A stretch of DNA of 64,000 bases, from assembly GCF_017815515.1 (NCBI RefSeq), contig NZ_CP072611.1:62001-126000 (forward strand), written 5' to 3'. Shown here in pieces: positions 36,008-46,450 of this stretch. The position numbers were made by a program, and so were the translations under genes. The first letter of the stretch is position 1, and every line of letters starts with the position of its first letter. The stretch is from Aureimonas populi. Lineage in GTDB: Bacteria; Pseudomonadota; Alphaproteobacteria; Rhizobiales; Rhizobiaceae. Under the pieces are notes generated by a model. That model saw nothing but the letters and a program-made list of their open reading frames with translations. It had not been told where the DNA came from and ran no database searches.

Positions 36008-38476
36008 ATGGCGCTTCAGCGCAGGCAAACGCGAATCGAGCCGACATTCGGGGGCGAGCCCGCCTCTGGCGAGGACTTCCGCCTGTCGGCCGACGACCGC
36101 GCCGTGCCCGCGCAGGACAAGGCGGCCCGCGCCAAGGCCGGCCCGTCCGGCGCCCCGTCCCCCTCCCGCACCGCCCGCAAGGGCAGGACGCCGGCCGGAC
36201 AGGGAGGCGGAGGCGGAGGCGGCTTCTTCGGCCGCCCGCCGCGCAAGCGCCGCACTTTCTTCGGCCATATCGCTCGTCTGGCGCTCGTCGTGGCGTTCTG
36301 GGGCGCGGTCGCCGTGGCGGGCATCGTCGGCTATTTCGCCATGACCCTGCCGCAGGAGGCCTGGGTCGTTCCGGACCGGCCGCCCAACGTGAAGATCGTC
36401 TCGTACGATGGCGAGCTTCTGGCCGATCGCGGCCTGACCGGCGGCGAGGCCGTCTCGCTCGACCAGATGAGCCCCTACATCCCGCAGGCGGTGATCGCCA
36501 TCGAGGACCGGCGCTTCTACAACCATCTCGGCGTCGATCCCATCGGCATCGCACGCGCCTTCTTCGAGAACATGGCGGCGGGCAACACCGTGCAGGGCGG
36601 CTCCACGCTGACCCAGCAGCTCGCCAAGAACGTCTTCCTCACGCCCGAGCAGACCATCCAGCGCAAGATCCAGGAAGCCGTCCTTTCGCTGTGGCTGGAG
36701 GCCAAGTTCTCCAAGGACCAGATCCTGGAGATGTATCTCAACCGCGTCTATTTCGGCTCCGGCGCCACTGGCGTGCAGGCCGCCGCCCGTCGCTATTTCG
36801 ACAAGAACGCCTCCGAAGTGACGCTGACGGAGGCCGCCACGCTCGCCGGCGTCCTGCAGGCTCCCTCGCGCCTGACGCCGGTGCGAAACCCCGACGGCGC
36901 CAAGGCGCGTGCCATGGTGGTTCTGCAATCCATGCGCGAGGCCGGTTTCATCACCGAGGCCGAGCTGGAAGCCGCCCGCGCCGAGGAGCCCACCACCGCC
37001 CGCGCCTATTGGACGGGGGGCGAGCACTACGCCGCCGACATGGTGATGCGCGACCTGCGCAACCTCGCCCCGGACATCGCCGAGGACGTGGTGGTGGAGA
37101 CCACGATCGACCTGAGCCTCGAAAAGCAGGCCGAGACCGTCATCCGCGAGACCATCGACGGCGCCACGCAGAACGTCACGCAGGGCGCGCTGGTGGCGCT
37201 GGACGGCACCGGCGCGATCCGCGCCATCGTCGGCGGCCGGGACTACAATGAGAGCCAGTTCAACCGCGCGGTGGACGCCAAGCGCCAGCCGGGCTCCACC
37301 TTCAAGCCCTTCGTCTACGCCACCGCGCTCGAATATGGCTGGCGGCCCGAGAATATCGTCAACGACGCGCCCACGCGCATCGGCAACTGGAGCCCGTCGA
37401 ACTACGACAACAAGTTCCGCGGGCAGGTGACGATCGCCGACGCGCTGGCCTCCTCGCTGAACACCATCGCCGCGCAGCTCACGGCCGAGGTCGGGCCGGC
37501 GCAGGTGGTGGAAACCGCCAAGCGCATGGGCATCAACTCGCCCATGCAGGAGAACGCCTCCATCGCCCTCGGCACGGCCGAGGTCTCGCTGCTGGAGTTG
37601 ACGGGCGCCTTCGCCCCCTTCGCCAATGGCGGCTACCAGGCCACGCCGCATCTGGTGAACCGCGTCACCACCGTCTCGGGAAAGGTGCTTTACGAGCGCG
37701 GTGCGGAAGTGCCGCCGGTCATCGTCACCGCCGATATCGCGGGGATGATGAACGCCATGCTCAGCCGCGTCGTCACCAACGGCACGGGCCGGCGCGCGGC
37801 GCTGGAGGGCTGGCAGGCCGCCGGCAAGACGGGCACCACGCAGGACTTCAAGGACGCCTGGTTCGTCGGCTACACGGCCAACCTGACCACCGGTGTCTGG
37901 TTCGGCAACGACAATGGCGCGCCCATGCGCCAGGTCACGGGCGGCGCGCTGCCGGCCGAGGCCTGGAAAACCTTCATGGTCGCCGCCCATGAGGGCCTGC
38001 CGCCCGTGCCCTTGCCGGGCGACTACCGGATCGGCGAGCCGCCCGCGCAGCCGGGCCTGCCGGAAGAGCCGGTGCAGGTCTTCATCGACCAGTGGGGCAA
38101 CTATGTCGACCAATACGGCAATCCGGTCGATCCCTATGGCCGCCCGCTGGGCGGCGAGGGGCTGGTGGACAACGGGCAGCAGCAGGAGCTTCCCACCGTG
38201 CGCGGCGGGCAGGACGAAGGCTATGCGGCCCTGCCCCCGTCCGAGCAGCCGGCCCCGCAGCCCGACGGCGCTTATGCGCGCGGGCCGCAGGACCCCTACG
38301 GGGACGGCGGCTATGGCGCGCCCCCGCCCGAATACGGCTACGAGCCGGTGCCCGTGGAACCGCCCGCGCGCGTAGTGCGCCGGGACGAGCTTCCGCCGGA
38401 CGCGGTGCTGGAAGGCCCGGTCGGCGGGGGACGCTCCATCGACCGCTCCCTCTTCCGGGGCCTCTTCGGCGGATGA
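36008..38476 (+). CDS. Class A penicillin-binding protein (transglycosylase/transpeptidase)
   Basis: Bifunctional peptidoglycan synthase of 822 aa. A basic, Gly-rich cytoplasmic tail (1-85) precedes one membrane anchor (LALVVAFWGAVAVAGIVGYF). The GT51 domain has the catalytic Glu in AIEDRRFYNHLGVD, plus QGGSTLTQQLAKN. The transpeptidase domain has Ser430 in PGSTFKPF, SSLN and KTGTT. Residues about 690-795 are a Tyr/Pro/Gly-rich tail not needed for catalysis, with repeats such as YGNPVDPYGRP. Resembles the PBP1 proteins of rhizobia; I do not assign a gene name. Expression may depend on the tandem repeat upstream. Confidence 0.93.
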   Translation: MALQRRQTRIEPTFGGEPASGEDFRLSADDRAVPAQDKAARAKAGPSGAPSPSRTARKGRTPAGQGGGGGGGFFGRPPRKRRTFFGHIARLALVVAFWGAVAVAGIVGYFAMTLPQEAWVVPDRPPNVKIVSYDGELLADRGLTGGEAVSLDQMSPYIPQAVIAIEDRRFYNHLGVDPIGIARAFFENMAAGNTVQGGSTLTQQLAKNVFLTPEQTIQRKIQEAVLSLWLEAKFSKDQILEMYLNRVYFGSGATGVQAAARRYFDKNASEVTLTEAATLAGVLQAPSRLTPVRNPDGAKARAMVVLQSMREAGFITEAELEAARAEEPTTARAYWTGGEHYAADMVMRDLRNLAPDIAEDVVVETTIDLSLEKQAETVIRETIDGATQNVTQGALVALDGTGAIRAIVGGRDYNESQFNRAVDAKRQPGSTFKPFVYATALEYGWRPENIVNDAPTRIGNWSPSNYDNKFRGQVTIADALASSLNTIAAQLTAEVGPAQVVETAKRMGINSPMQENASIALGTAEVSLLELTGAFAPFANGGYQATPHLVNRVTTVSGKVLYERGAEVPPVIVTADIAGMMNAMLSRVVTNGTGRRAALEGWQAAGKTGTTQDFKDAWFVGYTANLTTGVWFGNDNGAPMRQVTGGALPAEAWKTFMVAAHEGLPPVPLPGDYRIGEPPAQPGLPEEPVQVFIDQWGNYVDQYGNPVDPYGRPLGGEGLVDNGQQQELPTVRGGQDEGYAALPPSEQPAPQPDGAYARGPQDPYGDGGYGAPPPEYGYEPVPVEPPARVVRRDELPPDAVLEGPVGGGRSIDRSLFRGLFGG

Positions 38477-38481
38477 CATGA

Positions 38482-38511
38482 AAAGGCCGCGGGATCGCTC
38501 CCGCGGCCTTT
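38482..38511 (+). terminator. Terminator after the PBP gene
   Basis: Perfect 13-bp stem AAAGGCCGCGGGA (38482-38494) with its complement (38499-38511), loop TCGC, T run at the end of the stem. The A run on the left side means it could also act on the leftward operon that ends at 38546. Confidence 0.88.
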
Positions 38512-38545
38512 CTGCTGGTTCGCCGTGATGGGCGGGCAGAGTGGC

Positions 38546-39649
38546 CTAGACCAGCCCTTCCTTCCTGGCGTCGTCCTTGGCGGCGTCCACCGCCTTGCCG
38601 ACGACCGACGAGGCCTTTTCGGCCAGCGTCTCGCCCTCGCCCTGCGGTTTCAGGCCCTTGCGCTCGGCCTCTTCGCTGCCGGCCTTGTAGGCCTCGCTCG
38701 CCACATGCTCGGCCTTGCTCAACGCGTCGCGTCCATAGTCCACCGCGTCGTCCCGCAGGCGGTCGCGCGCCTCGCCGAACAAGGCGTCCTCGCGGCGCGT
38801 GGCGGGAAGCGCGGCGCCTACGGCCGCGCCGATGGCCAGTGCAACCGCGCCGACGATCAGCGGCTCCTCCTGTAGCGTGTCCAGGAAGCTGCGGCGCGCC
38901 TTGCGGCCGTAGCCGGCGGCCCGCCGCCCGGCTGAGGCGCCGCCGCGATAGACCGCTTCGCCTGCCCCGTAGGCCGCGTCCCGCGCGTCATGCATGGCAT
39001 GGGTGACGGTCTCGGAGGCGGAACCGGCTGCATCCGAGATGGCAGAGCCTGCCGATTGCGCGGCATCGGATACGGACGAGCCCATCGAGCGAGCCGCACC
39101 GGCGACGCCGGACGCCGCCGAGGAGGCCGCCCCCGAGACGCTCGAAGCCGTGGAAGAGGCGGCGCCAGAAATGCCGGACGCGGCCGAGGAAGCGGCCTCC
39201 TTGGCGCGTGCGGAATAGCCCGGCCCGCGCCCGGAATCGCTGTAGCTGCCCGCCGTCGAACCGGCGTAGGGGCCCTCGCCCACCGTGTGCGGGCGGCCGT
39301 CGGCGATGGGATAGCCCCCGCCCGAGAGGCGGTCGCGATCGTAGAGGTCGTCCTCCTCGCGCCAGTCCTCATAGCGCCCCTTGAGCCGCCGGCCCTCGTC
39401 GCGCACGCCCTGGCCCATCAGCAGCCAGGCGACGCCCGCTCCCACGAGACCGAGCGCCAGCGGATTGTCGCGCACCTGCCGGTTCAGGTTCTTCACCATG
39501 TCCGCGCCCTGCCCGTCGCGGACATAGCCCGAAAGCTCGTCCACGATCTGGCCGACCGAGAACCGCTCCTTCAGCCGGTCGAGCGTCTCGTCGACCCGGC
39601 CGCGATGCGTTTCCGCCTCCCTTGCGAGGCGTTCGGTTTCTTCACTCAT
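38546..39649 (-). CDS. DUF3618-type membrane/stress protein with Ala-Ser repeats
   Basis: 367 aa. The N-terminal 80 residues fit DUF3618 (HRGRVDETLDRLKERFS, QVRDNPLALGLVGAGVAWLL) with one membrane segment. A central stretch, about 150-235, repeats Ala/Ser/Gly motifs such as SGAASSAASG every 11 residues or so, probably an amphipathic or disordered linker. A second membrane segment (VGAVALAIGAAVGAAL) lies near residue 275 and the tail is charged, LEA-like (AEKASSVVGKAVDAAKDDA). Its start overlaps the holin-like gene (ATGA). Function unknown; likely envelope stress. Confidence 0.8.
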   Translation of the reverse strand: MSEETERLAREAETHRGRVDETLDRLKERFSVGQIVDELSGYVRDGQGADMVKNLNRQVRDNPLALGLVGAGVAWLLMGQGVRDEGRRLKGRYEDWREEDDLYDRDRLSGGGYPIADGRPHTVGEGPYAGSTAGSYSDSGRGPGYSARAKEAASSAASGISGAASSTASSVSGAASSAASGVAGAARSMGSSVSDAAQSAGSAISDAAGSASETVTHAMHDARDAAYGAGEAVYRGGASAGRRAAGYGRKARRSFLDTLQEEPLIVGAVALAIGAAVGAALPATRREDALFGEARDRLRDDAVDYGRDALSKAEHVASEAYKAGSEEAERKGLKPQGEGETLAEKASSVVGKAVDAAKDDARKEGLV

Positions 39650-40041
39650 CGGGTCTGCTCCTTCACGAGCTGTCCGTCCTTGCGCAGTTGCTGCGCGGTG
39701 CGGTCCGGCGTCAGATTGGCCGGGTCGAGGTCCTTTTTGCCCTTCAGGAGCAGCATCACGCCGATGGCGGCGATGACGACGCCCACGATCAGGGCTGCCC
39801 AGCCGGGCGCGATCAACTCGGACAGGGCGATGACGAGCGCCTGCGCCAGCACGATGAGCGCGACGAGCAGGCAGATGGCGCCGGCGGCGATGGAGCCGCC
39901 GCCGACCTGGAGCTGGGTGATCTTGTCGGAAATCTCGGACCGGATCAGGCGCCCTTCCGTGCGGAAGAGCTCGCTCGCCTCACGCATCAGTTCGGCGATG
40001 AGATCGGGGACCGACTTCGTCTCGCGCGGCTCAACGCTCAT
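39646..40041 (-). CDS. Phage-holin-superfamily (YqjE-like) membrane protein
   Basis: 131 aa with an amphipathic N-terminus (VPDLIAELMREASELFRTEG) and two hydrophobic segments (AAGAICLLVALIVLAQALVI and AALIVGVVIAAIGVMLLL). It matches the holin-like Phage_holin_3_6/YqjE group, which is chromosomal and not linked to prophage here: no phage gene is nearby. Its start lies 11 bases inside the end of the upstream gene, so the operon is tightly coupled. Confidence 0.83.
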   Translation of the reverse strand: MSVEPRETKSVPDLIAELMREASELFRTEGRLIRSEISDKITQLQVGGGSIAAGAICLLVALIVLAQALVIALSELIAPGWAALIVGVVIAAIGVMLLLKGKKDLDPANLTPDRTAQQLRKDGQLVKEQTR

Positions 40042-40858
40042 GGCTGTCTCCCTTCTTGTCCGCGACGCCGAAGCCGGAGGTCGCCGGCGTGATGGCCGTG
40101 CGCGCCACGCCCGGCGTGGAGGTGGAGCCCGGCGTCGTCGTCTCGCCCGGGGTCTCGCGGCCCGGCGCGCCGGATACGGAGGAGGACGGTTTGGGCGTCG
40201 CGGAGCCGAATGCGGCGGGCGAGCCCGTGGCGGAGGTGCCGGTGCCGGCCGAGCCGCTCACCGGCGCGCTGCGCTCCTCGCCCGCAAAGCCGGACGTTCC
40301 GGACGAGGACGCGCCGTAGCCCGGCGAGCGCGGGGCCGGCCGGCCATAATCGGGACGCTCGTCGGCGCCCGGATAGTCCCGTTCGTCATGCTCGCCGGAG
40401 GCCTTGGCGAAGCGGCCGATGGCCACGCCCGCCAGCGCCGCGCCGATGAGGAAGGCCGCCGGCTGCCGGCGGGCGAAGCCGGCCACGGAGCCCGTCAGCT
40501 CCTTGATGCTCTTGCCCTCGATGGCGCCCGACACCTGCTCCAGCCCGGACGCGGCCTCTCGAACGAGGTTGGCGGCCATGGACTGGTCGCGGGCGCCCAG
40601 TTCCTCCGAGGCCTTCTTGATGGCGGCGGTGAAGTCGTTGAGGCTGCTGGCGGCATAGGCCTTGCCGCTCTCGGCGCCTTCGAACGCCTTGTCCTTTGCA
40701 TCGGATGCCAGGCGCGAGGCTTCGTCTCGAAGAGTGGCGCCTGCCTTCTGCGCCTCGGCCTTGGCCGAGGAGGCTTCACGCGAGGCCGCGTCGCGCAAGG
40801 CGCCGGCGTCTGCCTTCGCCTCGTCCGGCGGTTGTGGGATGTTGGGATTGGAGACCAT
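40031..40858 (-). CDS. Nutrient-deprivation-induced-type protein
   Basis: 275 aa. The first half is an Ala/Lys/Glu-rich helix with LEA-like 11-residue periodicity (AKAEAQKAGATLRDEASRLA), then a conserved block (ARDQSMAANLVREAASGLEQ) and one membrane segment (QPAAFLIGAALAGVAIGRFA). The second half is Gly/Ser/Thr/Pro-rich and low complexity. In rhizobia, proteins annotated nutrient deprivation-induced stand beside the same holin and DUF3618 genes, as I remember. ATG 40858 has AGGAA seven bases upstream. Confidence 0.78.
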   Translation of the reverse strand: MVSNPNIPQPPDEAKADAGALRDAASREASSAKAEAQKAGATLRDEASRLASDAKDKAFEGAESGKAYAASSLNDFTAAIKKASEELGARDQSMAANLVREAASGLEQVSGAIEGKSIKELTGSVAGFARRQPAAFLIGAALAGVAIGRFAKASGEHDERDYPGADERPDYGRPAPRSPGYGASSSGTSGFAGEERSAPVSGSAGTGTSATGSPAAFGSATPKPSSSVSGAPGRETPGETTTPGSTSTPGVARTAITPATSGFGVADKKGDSHER

Positions 40859-40875
40859 GGCGGTGTTCCTTTTCT

Positions 40876-40950
40876 TCAGGCGAGGCCGAGAAACGACAGG
40901 ATGAAGAGGACGACCACGATCACCCCGATGAGATAGATGATGCTGTGCAT
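40876..40950 (-). CDS. 24-residue single-span membrane peptide
   Basis: Short frame with sequence MHSIIYLIGVIVVVLFILSF followed by LGLA. Almost the whole peptide is one membrane helix. The ATG has GGAAG seven bases upstream, and the stop lies 17 bases before the next start, so it reads as the first gene of the four-gene operon. Similar tiny hydrophobic proteins are annotated in other rhizobia, from memory. It was too short for routine calling. A role in membrane stress is inferred from its neighbours. Confidence 0.72.
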   Translation of the reverse strand: MHSIIYLIGVIVVVLFILSFLGLA

Positions 40951-41011
40951 GAGATGTCTTCCCTGGGCTCGCGTGCCGCGTGTGGCGCACGCCTTCACGC
41001 TTTGATGCCAT

Positions 41012-41037
41012 AAGGGCCCGGGAGGATGGCCGGTTCC
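41012..41037 (-). promoter_or_regulatory. EcfG-like promoter candidate for the four-gene operon
   Basis: On the minus strand GGAAC (41037-41033) is followed after 17 bases by CCTT (41015-41012), one base away from the general-stress sigma factor consensus GGAAC-N16/17-CGTT. It would give a leader of about 50 nt before the 24-residue peptide. The rest of the 325-bp gap to dnaK holds the dnaK promoter on the other strand. Confidence 0.4.
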
Positions 41038-41106
41038 GGCGCCGGCCGCGATTGTTCGTTAGGCGCGAGCGGGCTTGCGCGGGCGCGAAAGGGCCGTGCG
41101 ATCCGT

Positions 41107-41135
41107 CTTGCGCCCTCAAAACCCCATTCATATAT
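41107..41135 (+). promoter_or_regulatory. RpoH-type heat-shock promoter of dnaK
   Basis: CTTG (41107-41110), an 18-base spacer, then CATATAT (41129-41135), close to the alphaproteobacterial RpoH consensus CTTG-N17/18-CYTATNT with one mismatch. It lies about 140 bases before the dnaK start. No CIRCE (HrcA) inverted repeat was seen. Confidence 0.6.
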
Positions 41136-41275
41136 AGCCCCCAGCCGCACCGGAGCCGGCAGCCGAAAGGCAAGGTGGCCGGCGGCAGCGGTTTTGATCG
41201 ACAAGGGCCCGCCCCCCGGAATGCCTCCAGCGAGAGGGTCCCGGCGGGTCGCTAAATTCGAAGGAGTTTCGTCCC

Positions 41276-43201
<1,926 letters not shown>

Positions 43202-43226
43202 CAGCCGAAATTCCCCGATTGACAGG

Positions 43227-43259
43227 AAAGGGCCCGGCGGTTTGCGCCGGGCCCTTTTT
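43227..43259 (+). terminator. Terminator after dnaK
   Basis: Perfect 13-bp stem (43227-43239 with 43245-43257), loop GTTTG, T run 43255-43259. A strong intrinsic terminator, so the genes beyond it need their own promoter or read-through. Confidence 0.92.
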
Positions 43260-43395
43260 GCATGGCAGAAGGCATTCTCGGCGAGGCTTTGCTAACCTTG
43301 ATCGAGAAAAGGACGGAGCCGTTCATGGTCTCCTACGGGAGGCGGCCTAAGCTTGAAGGCGCGCACGGGCAGGGAGCCAGGAGGGGTCGGCCGGA

Positions 43396-44472
43396 ATGCA
43401 CTACCGCACCTTCGATCTCTGGCGCTTCGTGGCGGCCATGCTCATCATGGTCTACCACTATCTCTATTTCGCGCCGATCGAGCTGTGGAACGTCCTCGGT
43501 CCCATCGTTCGCCGCCCGCAAGCGCTGCTCGACTTGTTCTTCATGATCTCGGGCTTCCTCGTCATGACGCGCTACGGGCGCGGCATGGAGAGCGCGGCGG
43601 ACTTCGCGGGCTTCCTGCGCCGCCGCCTGGCCACGCTCTACCCCCTGCATCTCCTGACGCTCGCCTTTTTCGTTCCCATCGCGCTGGCGGGCGCGGCCGG
43701 GCTCATGACGCTGAACAATCCCGCGCGCTGGGATCTTTCGCTCCTGCCCCTGCACCTCACCCTTACCCATGCCTGGGGGCTGAGGGACGAACTGGCCTTC
43801 AACTTCCCCTCCTGGTCGCTCAGCGCCGAGCTGCTCTGCTATCTGCTCTTCCCCGCCATCCTTCTGCTGCACCGCCGCCTCGGCCCCAGGGGGCTCCTCG
43901 TGGCGCTTCTGGCCTGGGTCGTCGCCGTGGAACTCCTCTGGGCCTCGGGGCGCCTGGGAGAGGAGCACTGGAGCCGCGCCAACAATTTCGGGGCCTATCG
44001 CGCGCTGATCGGCTTTCTGGCCGGCTGCCTCGTGGCGCTCGCGGTCGAGGCCCGGCGGGTGGCCGTCACGCGCCTGTGGCCGGGGCAGGCGGTGCTTCTC
44101 CTCGCCGTCGCGCTGATGCTCGTCGAGGCGCCGCCTCTCCTGCCGATCGCCACGCTTGCGCTTGCGCTCTTCCTGGCCGCCGCGGCCGAGACCGCCCGCC
44201 CCTGCGCGACCCTCTTTCTTGCGGCGTGGAGCCCGCTCCTGCGCACGTCCTTCGGCATCTATCTCTGGCACATGGTCTTCGCCGCGATCTTCTATCAGTT
44301 GTTGTGGAACAAGCTGTTCGCGGGCGCGGGGTCGACGGCCTTCCTTGCCTACACGCTCCTGCCTGTCACCTTCACCATGGCGGCCGCCTTCCTCTCGCGG
44401 CCCTTCGAGCGGTGGGCCTATGCGCTCCTGACGGGCGGGGAGCGGGCACGGCAGGGCGTTGCCGCCGCCTGA
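43396..44472 (+). CDS. OafA/YrhL-type membrane acyltransferase
   Basis: 358-aa integral membrane protein of acyltransferase family 3, with about ten hydrophobic helices. The catalytic-like His lies in MLIMVYHYLYF, followed by LLDLFFMISGFLVM and FLRRRLATLYPLHLL; SFGIYLWHMVF is the typical late helix. It would acylate an extracytoplasmic carbohydrate, such as a polysaccharide or LPS unit; the substrate is unknown. AGGAGG stands about ten bases before the ATG. It is inserted between dnaK and dnaJ. Confidence 0.88.
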   Translation: MHYRTFDLWRFVAAMLIMVYHYLYFAPIELWNVLGPIVRRPQALLDLFFMISGFLVMTRYGRGMESAADFAGFLRRRLATLYPLHLLTLAFFVPIALAGAAGLMTLNNPARWDLSLLPLHLTLTHAWGLRDELAFNFPSWSLSAELLCYLLFPAILLLHRRLGPRGLLVALLAWVVAVELLWASGRLGEEHWSRANNFGAYRALIGFLAGCLVALAVEARRVAVTRLWPGQAVLLLAVALMLVEAPPLLPIATLALALFLAAAAETARPCATLFLAAWSPLLRTSFGIYLWHMVFAAIFYQLLWNKLFAGAGSTAFLAYTLLPVTFTMAAAFLSRPFERWAYALLTGGERARQGVAAA

Positions 44473-44610
44473 GGGCGCCTGGTGAACCTTCCGTCTTTGG
44501 AACCACTATGGTAACGCCGCAGGTGCGTGCCCATATCGGGCCCACGCCGCCCGTTTTGGGCGCGCCTTTCGCCCGTGCCCGAAGACAATCGAGAAACGAG
44601 CCCAAGAGAC

Positions 44611-45765
44611 GTGTCCGTCAAGGTCGATTACTACGAGACGCTCGGTGTCGCCAAAACCTGCGACGAGAAAACCCTCAAGGCGTCCTTCCGCAAGCTCGCC
44701 ATGCAGTTCCACCCGGACCGCAACCCGGGAGATGCCGAGGCCGAGCGCCGCTTCAAGGAGATCGGCGAAGCCTACGAGGTCCTGAAGGACCCGCAGAAGC
44801 GGGCCGCCTACGACCGCTTCGGCCATGCCGCCTTCCAGAACGGCGGCGCGGGCGGCGGCGGCTTCCGTGGCGACTTCTCAGCCTCCATGGCCGACATCTT
44901 CGACGACATCTTCGGCGAGATGATGGGCCAGCGGCGCGGCCGCGCGGCCGGGGGCAGCGGCGGGCGCGAGCGCGGCTCGGACCTGCGCTACAACATGGAG
45001 ATCAGCCTCGAGGAGGCCTTCACCGGCAAGACGGCCGAGATCGGCGTGCCCACCACGGTGCAGTGCGATGCCTGCACCGGCACCGGCGCCAAGCCGGGCA
45101 CCTCACCGCGCACCTGCCCCACCTGCGGCGGTGCGGGCCGCATCCGCGCCACGCAGGGCTTCTTCTCCGTCCAGCACACCTGCCCCACCTGCCAGGGTCG
45201 GGGCGAGACGGTGGCCGACCCCTGCGGCAAGTGCGGCGGCGAGGGCCGCCTGCCCGAGGAACGCAACCTCTCCGTCAACATCCCGGCCGGCATCGAGGAC
45301 GGCACGCGCATCCGCCTCGCCGGCGAGGGAGAGGCCGGGCTGCGCGGCGGCCCCTCAGGCGACCTCTACATCTTCCTCTCCGTGCGCGGGCACGAATTCT
45401 TCCAGCGCGACGGCGCAGACCTCTACTGCAAGGTGCCCGTCTCCATGACGACGGCCGCCCTCGGCGGGGCCTTCGAGGTGACGACGCTCGACGGGCAGAC
45501 GACGCGCGTCAAGGTTCCCGAAGGCACGCAGACCGGCAAGCAGTTCCGCGTGCGCGGCAAGGGTATGCCCGTGCTGCGCTCGGCCCAGACCGGCGACCTC
45601 TTCATCCAGATCATGATCGAGACGCCCCAGAAGCTCTCGCGCAGGCAGCGCGAGCTGCTGGAGGAGTTCGAGGAGATCTCCTCCTCAGAGAACTCGCCGC
45701 AATGCACCGGCTTCTTCACGCGGATGCGCGAATTCTTCGAAGGCCTCGGAGAGAGCCGCACCTGA
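44611..45765 (+). CDS. dnaJ: Co-chaperone DnaJ (Hsp40)
   Basis: 384 aa. J domain with the HPD motif ([16 protein letters not shown]), a Gly/Phe-rich stretch ([10 protein letters not shown]), and four zinc-binding CxxCxGxG repeats: [24 protein letters not shown] and CGKCGGEG. It stimulates DnaK ATPase and delivers clients. I chose GTG 44611 ([16 protein letters not shown]), since the frame upstream to 44527 is not homologous; the ribosome site is weak. pmtA follows 37 bases downstream, as in other rhizobia. Confidence 0.96.
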   Translation: MSVKVDYYETLGVAKTCDEKTLKASFRKLAMQFHPDRNPGDAEAERRFKEIGEAYEVLKDPQKRAAYDRFGHAAFQNGGAGGGGFRGDFSASMADIFDDIFGEMMGQRRGRAAGGSGGRERGSDLRYNMEISLEEAFTGKTAEIGVPTTVQCDACTGTGAKPGTSPRTCPTCGGAGRIRATQGFFSVQHTCPTCQGRGETVADPCGKCGGEGRLPEERNLSVNIPAGIEDGTRIRLAGEGEAGLRGGPSGDLYIFLSVRGHEFFQRDGADLYCKVPVSMTTAALGGAFEVTTLDGQTTRVKVPEGTQTGKQFRVRGKGMPVLRSAQTGDLFIQIMIETPQKLSRRQRELLEEFEEISSSENSPQCTGFFTRMREFFEGLGESRT

Positions 45766-45802
45766 CGGCGAGACCCGCCGCACCAAGGGAGACGATACGC
45801 CG

Positions 45803-46426
45803 ATGACGTTGCCGCCCGCTCGCGACAAGTGCAACAGCCCCCGCCGGGGCATTCGCGAGGAGGCGCATTTCATTCTCGGCTGGCTGCGTCGCCCCTTGCG
45901 CACCGGCGCCGTCCTCCCCTCCTCCCGGGCGCTGGCCCAGACCATGGCCGCCGAGGTCCCGCTCGCCACCCTCGACGAGGCGAGCGTGGTGGTGGAGCTG
46001 GGGCCGGGAACCGGCGTCGTCACGCAAGCGCTGATCGAGGCCGGCGTCCCCGAGGAGAAGCTGGTTCTCGTCGAATATTCCCCGGAGTTCTGCAAACGCC
46101 TGCGCCTGCGTTTTCCCCGCGCGCGGATCGTGGAAGGGGATGCCTACCGGCCCGGACCCGCCTTCGAGAAGGCGCTGGCCGGGCGAAGGACCGTCGCCAC
46201 GGTCTCCAGCCTCCCGCTGATGACGCGCCCCGACACGGAGCGAGAGGCCGCGCTTTCCCACCATCTCGGCCGCATGGCGCCGGGCGCGCCGCTGGTGCAG
46301 TTCACCTACGCGCTTACGCTCCCCGTCGCGCCCGCGCGCATCGCCGCCAAGGTGGAAACGACGCGCTGGGTGAAGCGGAACCTTCCCCCGGCACGCGTCC
46401 TCGTCTATCGCCGTTCCACGGAGTAG
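45803..46426 (+). CDS. pmtA: Phospholipid N-methyltransferase, PmtA-like (first copy)
   Basis: SAM-dependent methyltransferase of the rhizobial PmtA type, 207 aa, which converts phosphatidylethanolamine stepwise to phosphatidylcholine. The SAM site is VVELGPGTGVVTQALI; FLPSSR-like segment GAVLPSSRALAQTM and the C-terminal NLPPARVLVYRR fit the family. The protein is soluble with a membrane-binding N-terminus. It lies directly after dnaJ, its usual place. A second, related copy follows. Confidence 0.85.
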   Translation: MTLPPARDKCNSPRRGIREEAHFILGWLRRPLRTGAVLPSSRALAQTMAAEVPLATLDEASVVVELGPGTGVVTQALIEAGVPEEKLVLVEYSPEFCKRLRLRFPRARIVEGDAYRPGPAFEKALAGRRTVATVSSLPLMTRPDTEREAALSHHLGRMAPGAPLVQFTYALTLPVAPARIAAKVETTRWVKRNLPPARVLVYRRSTE

Positions 46427-46450
46427 AGGTTGTTCATCAGGGGGGCAGGA

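Noticed and set aside
39646..40041. Holin gene as sign of a prophage
   Set aside because: No endolysin, capsid, integrase or att repeat is nearby, and the gene belongs to a stress operon.
41074..41127. E. coli-type heat-shock promoter using CCCCAT at 41122-41127
   Set aside because: Only 11 bases separate it from the nearest CTTG, too short; the CATATAT element at 18 bases fits the alphaproteobacterial pattern.
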